This document shows positions 30,257 through 35,578 of a stretch of 35,578 nucleotides of DNA, piece by piece (position 1 is the first letter of the stretch; every line of letters starts with the position of its first letter). The notes under the pieces are model-generated. The model was not told where the DNA came from, ran no database searches, and worked only from the letters and a program-made list of their open reading frames with translations. The translations under genes were made by a program, and so were the position numbers. The DNA is from Acidobacteriota bacterium (GTDB lineage Bacteria > Acidobacteriota > Thermoanaerobaculia > UBA5066): NCBI GenBank assembly GCA_008363385.1, contig RHKY01000051.1:1-35578 (forward strand), read 5' to 3'.

Positions 30257-32263
30257 ATGGGGGGCCGGATGCGGAGCGGGAAGGTCCTGAGCCTGCGGAC
30301 GCAGCTGCTGGGCGGCTTCGCCGGCTTCGTGGTCCTCACCGCGTGCGCCGGCCTCTGGAGCCTCTGGAGCTACCGGCGGGCGGCGGCGGCGGTCTCGGTG
30401 GCGAGCGGCGAGCACCTGGCGGCGGTGGCGAGCGCGGACGCCGTCGACAGCCTGATGCACCAGGCGCTGGTCCTGGAACGGAGCCTCCTCCTGGCGGCGG
30501 CGTCGTCCGGGGAGGCGGATCGGTACCGGCTCGCGCGCGCCGACCGGCTCCGGCGGGCGCGGGAGGCCTGGAACGCCTACCGGGCGATCCCGTCGACGGC
30601 GGACGAGGCGGCGCTGGCCGGGCCCTTCGAGAAGGCGCTCTCGGAGTGGGAGGCGGCCTCGGAGGACGTGGCCGCCCTCGCCGGGCGGCCGGCCCCGGCC
30701 GGGCGGGAGGACGCTCCACGGGCCGCCCTCGCCGCCTCCGACGGGACGTTCGAGGCGGCCCGCGTGGCCCTGACGGGGGTCCGGAGGGCCCGGCAGGCGC
30801 AGGCCGACGCCTTCGCGCGGCGCGTCGAGCGCTCGGCACGGTGGACGACCGCGCTGACCGTCGCGGTGCTGGTGGCCCTCCTGGCCGTCGGCTCGGTCCT
30901 GGCCTACCTCCTGACCGGGCTCCTGTTCCGCCGGCTGTCGCGTCTCGGGCGCGCGGCGGAGGCCATCTCGGTCGGCGACCTGACGCCGGTGAGGGCCTCG
31001 CGCCGCGACGACGAGGTGGGACGCCTCTCCCGCTCCGTCCACGACATGGTGGAGTACCTCCGGGAGATGGCCGCGGTGGCCGACGGCCTCTCCGCCGGGG
31101 ACCTCGGGGTGACGCCCCGGCCGCGCTCCGGGCAGGACGTCTTCGGCGTGGCTTTCCGCCGGACCGTCACGACGCTCCAGGGGCTCGTGGGGGACCTGCG
31201 GGGGACCTCGGCCCAGCTCGCGGCCTCCGCGGACGAGGTCACGCGCTCGGCCGGCTCCATCCACGCGGGGGCCGAGTCGCAGGCGGCCGCCACCGAGGAG
31301 ACCTCTTCGACCCTCGTCCAGATGGCCGCCCAGATCAACGCCGTCGCGAAGAACGCGCAGGCGCTGGCCTCGAACGTGGACGAGACCGCGGCCTCGATGC
31401 AGCAGATGGGGACCCTGGTGCAGCGGACCGCCCGCAGCTCCGAGGTCCTGCTCTCCGCCGCCGACGGGACCGCCGCCGCCGTGGCGCGGATCCACGAGTC
31501 GATCCAGGGCCTCGTCCGCCGGGTCGAGGAGGTGGACGCCGCCTCGCGCCAGAGCGTCGGCGAGGCCGCCGACGGGGGGAAGCTCCTCCAGGCCACGGTC
31601 CGGTCCATCGGCGAGCGCTCGCAGGACGTCGGGAAGATCGTGAGGGTGATCGAGGCGATCGCAGACCAGACGAACCTCCTCTCGCTGAACGCCTCGATCG
31701 AGGCGGCCCGCGCCGGCGAGAGCGGGCGGGGGTTCTCGGTCGTGGCCGCCGAGGTGAAGAAGCTGGCCGAGCGCGCGGTGAACGCCACCCGCGAGATCGC
31801 GGGCGTCGTCGAGGCCATGCAGAGGGACTCGCGGGAGGCGGTCGAGATCTCCGGCCGGATCCTCGACGGGATCGTCGCCTCGGTCGCCCGTTCCTCCGGG
31901 ATGGTGGGCGAGGTGAGGCAGCTCGCCTCGGAGCAGGCGGCGGGGGCCTCCGAGATCATGGACGCGGCCCTTCGCATCCGCGACGCCGCGCGCGAGGTGG
32001 CCACCGCCGCCCAGGAGCAGGCCTCGGGGAGCCAGCAGATCCTCCACGCGGTGACCGGCATGAACGCGATGACGCAGGAGGTCGCGAACGCCGCCGCCGA
32101 GCAGCGCAAGGGCGGGGACCTCGTCGTCGCGGCGATGGAGACGATCGCGGGCGTCGCGAGGTCCAACCTGGCCGCTGCGGACCGCCTCTCGAGGGCCTCG
32201 GCCGGCCTCGCCGCCGAGTCGGACCGCCTCCGGCAGCAGCTGGCGTTCTTCGGCGCCTCGTAG
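30257..32263 (+). CDS. Methyl-accepting chemotaxis protein with tandem HAMP-like segments
   Basis: 668 residues from ATG 30257; ATG 30269 is an alternative. Helix 1 (about 17-38) and helix 2 (about 197-224) flank a helical periplasmic sensor of about 155 residues. A HAMP segment (about 222-275) is followed by a second HAMP-like segment (ADGLSAGDLGVTPRPRSGQD, about 276-320). The signalling tip has DQTNLLSLNASIEAARAGES at about 470, then GRGFSVVAAEVKKLAERA. No C-terminal CheR-binding pentapeptide is present (it ends LAFFGAS). It signals through CheA/CheW, which are not in the window. The ligand is unknown. Confidence 0.93.
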   Translation: MGGRMRSGKVLSLRTQLLGGFAGFVVLTACAGLWSLWSYRRAAAAVSVASGEHLAAVASADAVDSLMHQALVLERSLLLAAASSGEADRYRLARADRLRRAREAWNAYRAIPSTADEAALAGPFEKALSEWEAASEDVAALAGRPAPAGREDAPRAALAASDGTFEAARVALTGVRRARQAQADAFARRVERSARWTTALTVAVLVALLAVGSVLAYLLTGLLFRRLSRLGRAAEAISVGDLTPVRASRRDDEVGRLSRSVHDMVEYLREMAAVADGLSAGDLGVTPRPRSGQDVFGVAFRRTVTTLQGLVGDLRGTSAQLAASADEVTRSAGSIHAGAESQAAATEETSSTLVQMAAQINAVAKNAQALASNVDETAASMQQMGTLVQRTARSSEVLLSAADGTAAAVARIHESIQGLVRRVEEVDAASRQSVGEAADGGKLLQATVRSIGERSQDVGKIVRVIEAIADQTNLLSLNASIEAARAGESGRGFSVVAAEVKKLAERAVNATREIAGVVEAMQRDSREAVEISGRILDGIVASVARSSGMVGEVRQLASEQAAGASEIMDAALRIRDAAREVATAAQEQASGSQQILHAVTGMNAMTQEVANAAAEQRKGGDLVVAAMETIAGVARSNLAAADRLSRASAGLAAESDRLRQQLAFFGAS

Positions 32264-32287
32264 CGCGCCCCGCCCCGTCGAACGGAA

Positions 32288-32307
32288 CGGCCCGCCGAGG
32301 CGGGCCG
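32288..32307 (+). terminator. Hairpin after the chemoreceptor gene
   Basis: CGGCCCGC (32288-32295) pairs with GCGGGCCG (32300-32307) around CGAG. It lies 25 nt past the stop and can extend with a bulge through the flanking GGAAC and GTTCC. Probable terminator. Confidence 0.6.
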
Positions 32308-32341
32308 CTCGTTCCCTGCGCGGACGGGAGCGGAATCGAAG

Positions 32342-32365
32342 AGGCGGGCTCGCGAGAGCCCGCCT
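32342..32365. terminator. Strong hairpin with GCGA tetraloop between convergent genes
   Basis: AGGCGGGCTC (32342-32351) pairs perfectly with GAGCCCGCCT (32356-32365), with a GNRA-type GCGA loop, followed by TCGTTTCC. It lies between the chemoreceptor and groEL stops and may serve both strands. Confidence 0.7.
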
Positions 32366-32425
32366 TCGTTTCCGGAGGGGGGTTCCGGGGGGACCGGCAC
32401 GTCGCCGGTCCCGCCCGCTACGAGC

Positions 32426-34078
<1,653 letters not shown>

Positions 34079-34372
34079 TTACTTGGTCTCGATGACGGCG
34101 AGGACCTCGTCCTCGCGGAGGATCAGGAACTCCTCGTCGTCGATCTTGATCTCGGTGCCGGCGTACTTGCCGATCAGGATGTGGTCGCCGGCCTTGACGT
34201 CGAGCTTGATCCGCTTGCCGTTGTCGTCGTACTTGCCCTCGCCGACGGCCTGGACCACGGCCTCCATCGGCTTCTCCTTGGCGGTGTCGGGGATGATGAT
34301 GCCGCCGCGGATCTGCTCCTTCGGCTCCACTCGCTTCACGAGGATCCGGTCGTAGAGGGGACGAACCTTCAT
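34079..34372 (-). CDS. groES: Co-chaperonin GroES
   Basis: 97 residues from ATG 34372, which follows AAGGAG. The start [14 protein letters not shown] and length are normal for GroES; a longer frame upstream is not needed. The mobile loop ([17 protein letters not shown]) binds GroEL, and the roof and the [18 protein letters not shown] region are intact. First gene of the groESL operon. Confidence 0.98.
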   Translation of the reverse strand: MKVRPLYDRILVKRVEPKEQIRGGIIIPDTAKEKPMEAVVQAVGEGKYDDNGKRIKLDVKAGDHILIGKYAGTEIKIDDEEFLILREDEVLAVIETK

Positions 34373-34474
34373 CGGGGGCTCCTTCCTTTCCTTCCGCCCG
34401 GGCGCCTTCGGCCGGGCTTTCTCGAGCGCTTTCGTCATCTGTCTTCCGCCGGGCTGGTTCCCCGAGGGAACTTG

Positions 34475-34501
34475 TTAGCAATCAGCCCTGACGAGTGCCA
34501 A
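34475..34501 (-). promoter_or_regulatory. CIRCE operator (HrcA site) of groESL
   Basis: TTAGCAATC, 9 nt, GAGTGCCAA. This matches the CIRCE consensus TTAGCACTC-N9-GAGTGCTAA with one change in each arm. It overlaps the last base of the -10 and the likely transcription start, so bound HrcA would block initiation. HrcA itself is not in the window. Confidence 0.92.
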
Positions 34502-34529
34502 AATTAGGTCCCGTCGGCGAATCTGTCAA
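34501..34529 (-). promoter_or_regulatory. Sigma70-type promoter of groESL
   Basis: On the minus strand: TTGACA (34529-34524), a 17-nt spacer, TAATTT (34506-34501). It is the best promoter in the window. Transcription would start near 34494, inside the CIRCE, leaving a leader of about 120 nt before groES. Confidence 0.85.
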
Positions 34530-34753
34530 GGGTCTTCGTAGATTCTGCATAAATACTCTACCAACAATGACTTGCGACGGTAGTTCCGGCTGCTCTCGAC
34601 GCGAAGCCGCCAGCCAGCCCGCGGCAGCCCGACCCCCGCATCCGTATCCTCGGTCGTGCCCGTCGCGCCTCCCGGGAAGGACGGAAAAGGCATCCCGCCC
34701 GTGAACGGAACCGCCGTCCGGCCGGTCTTCACGGGCGTGGAAGGAAGCGGCAC
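34530..34753. other. Intergenic region between groESL promoter and sigma factor gene
   Basis: An AT-richer stretch (34541-34570) contains the imperfect inverted repeat GTAGA...TCTAC and might hold the promoter of the sigma factor gene, but I cannot place a -35/-10 pair. Nothing coding is supported. Confidence 0.3.
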
Positions 34754-35338
34754 GTGGACGGGCAGGCCCTCGTGAGCGAGCTCCTCCCCGCGGTCGCCGA
34801 CGCGACGGAGGGCCTCCTCTGTCGCGCTCTGGAGGAGGCGGTCCTCGCCCACTCCCGCCTCGTCTTCCGCGTCGCCTACTCCGTCCTGAGGAGCCGCGAG
34901 GACGCCGAGGACGCGACACAGGAGGTCTTCCTCCGCGTCCTCAGGTTCCGGAGCCGGCTGCCCGAGGTCCGCGACCGGCCGGCCTGGCTGGCGCGGATCG
35001 CCTGGCGGGTGGCCACCGACCGCCTCCCGCGCCGGCGCACGGTCTCCCTCGACGCGGACGCCCCGGGGCCCGCCCGGGACCTCGCGAGCGCCGGGGCGAG
35101 CGCGGAGGAGGCAGCGTCGGACCGGCAGGTCCGGCGCCTCCTCGAGAGGGCCGTCGCCGAGCTCCCCGCGAGCCTCCGGGAGCCTCTCGTCCTCTCGACC
35201 GTCGAGGAGCTGACCTCGTCGGAGGTGGGAGAGGTCCTCGGGCTCCCGGAGGGGACCGTGAGGACCCGGCTCCTTCGCGCGCGGCGGCGGCTGAGGGAGA
35301 CGCTGGCCCGGCACGTGGGAGGGAAGCGCCATGGCTGA
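34754..35338 (+). CDS. ECF-type RNA polymerase sigma factor
   Basis: 194 residues from GTG 34754 with GAAGGAAG upstream. Region 2 (about 30-70: RLVFRVAYSVLRSREDAEDA then TQEVFLRVLRF) binds core enzyme and the -10. Region 4 (about 135-185: ELPASLREPLVLSTVEELTS, SEVGEVLGLPEGTVRTRLLR) is a helix-turn-helix for the -35. It overlaps the next gene by 8 nt, the usual layout with an anti-sigma factor. Which stimulus it serves is unknown. Confidence 0.92.
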   Translation: MDGQALVSELLPAVADATEGLLCRALEEAVLAHSRLVFRVAYSVLRSREDAEDATQEVFLRVLRFRSRLPEVRDRPAWLARIAWRVATDRLPRRRTVSLDADAPGPARDLASAGASAEEAASDRQVRRLLERAVAELPASLREPLVLSTVEELTSSEVGEVLGLPEGTVRTRLLRARRRLRETLARHVGGKRHG

Positions 35339-35578
35339 GGAGAAGAAGGACATCGAGGGCCTCGTCGACGAGGCGCTCTCCCGGTGGTCCCGGGTCGAGC
35401 CCGAGCCCGGCCTCGAGGGTCGGGTCCTGGCGCGGCTCCGCGAGGAGGCCGCCCGCGGCGCGAGCCGCCCGCCGTCACGCGCGGTCCCCGTCCGGCCGGC
35501 GGTGCGACGGGCGGCGGCCCTGGCGGCGGCGGCGCTCGTCGTCCTCGCGGCCGCCCTGGCCCTCCGGCTCCGCACGTC
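35331..35578 (+). CDS. Probable anti-sigma factor, N-terminal part (3' cut by window edge)
   Basis: ATG 35331 with GGGAGGG 7 nt upstream; 82 residues are visible. The acidic start (MAEEKKDIEGLVDEALSRWS) and VEPEPGLEGRVLARLREEAA are followed by a basic stretch and a membrane helix (AAALAAAALVVLAAALAL). This topology and the 8-nt overlap with the sigma gene fit a membrane anti-sigma factor. The zinc HxxxCxxC motif is not present in the visible part. Confidence 0.75.
   Translation, partial: MAEEKKDIEGLVDEALSRWSRVEPEPGLEGRVLARLREEAARGASRPPSRAVPVRPAVRRAAALAAAALVVLAAALALRLRT

Noticed and set aside
34079-34438. Longer GroES with a 22-residue N-terminal extension
   Set aside because: The SD AAGGAG lies inside the extension just before ATG 34372, and the family starts at this Met.

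Overview
The window is very GC-rich (about 70% or more), densely packed bacterial chromosome. No rRNA, tRNA, CRISPR array, transposase or integrase was found. The mix of genes (large secreted Ig-like/dockerin-like proteins, a secreted protein ending in a 'VVVDVVGYF' domain, a DUF2089-type protein, many small secreted orphans, and a CIRCE-controlled groESL) suggests a free-living Acidobacteriota-like organism, perhaps of the Thermoanaerobaculia or a relative. This is inference from gene content, because there is no ribosomal marker in the window.

Layout. 1-85 is the tail of an upstream gene, followed by a perfect hairpin. 240-4461 holds two secreted proteins, a glycine-rich beta-helix-like protein and a subtilase that appears to start at CTG. 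They share a 168-residue C-terminal module. 4519-7289 holds a LysM-like orphan, a DinB-like protein and an orphan whose TGC...H motif recalls papain-like/CNF-type deamidases. 7380-13107 is a minus-strand block of exported proteins: an S74-chaperoned YadA-like fibre with an overlapping exported partner, a PDZ lipoprotein, and a beta-strand/Ig-like protein. 13238-17091 has a polytopic membrane protein, an ABC-2 exporter pair and a small exported protein.

17506-20305 is a plus-strand run: speD, an overlapping NadR-type kinase, a membrane protein and a family 2 glycosyltransferase. 20321-25433 looks like an amino-acid/peptide uptake and use cluster: a flavin split-barrel protein, a 35-residue protein overlapping a PutP-like Na+/solute symporter, a histidine ammonia-lyase family enzyme with Ala-Cys-Gly in place of Ala-Ser-Gly at the MIO site, and a POT peptide transporter. 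25597-32263 has an SDR, a YfhO-like membrane protein, a DUF2089-like protein with a membrane partner, and a chemoreceptor with tandem HAMP-like segments. 32426-34529 is groES-groEL under a sigma70-type promoter overlapped by a CIRCE operator. The window ends with an ECF sigma factor and the start of its likely anti-sigma factor.

Two expression themes stand out. Many starts have clear Shine-Dalgarno (SD) sequences. Several starts without one instead have a TANNNT hexamer 6-10 nt upstream, which would give leaderless transcripts (speD, YfhO-like, POT, ABC ATPase, glycosyltransferase). The best candidates for something undescribed are the TGC...H orphan at 6213-7289, the exported S74 fibre pair at 7380-9775, and the shared C-terminal module of the two proteins at 240-4461.
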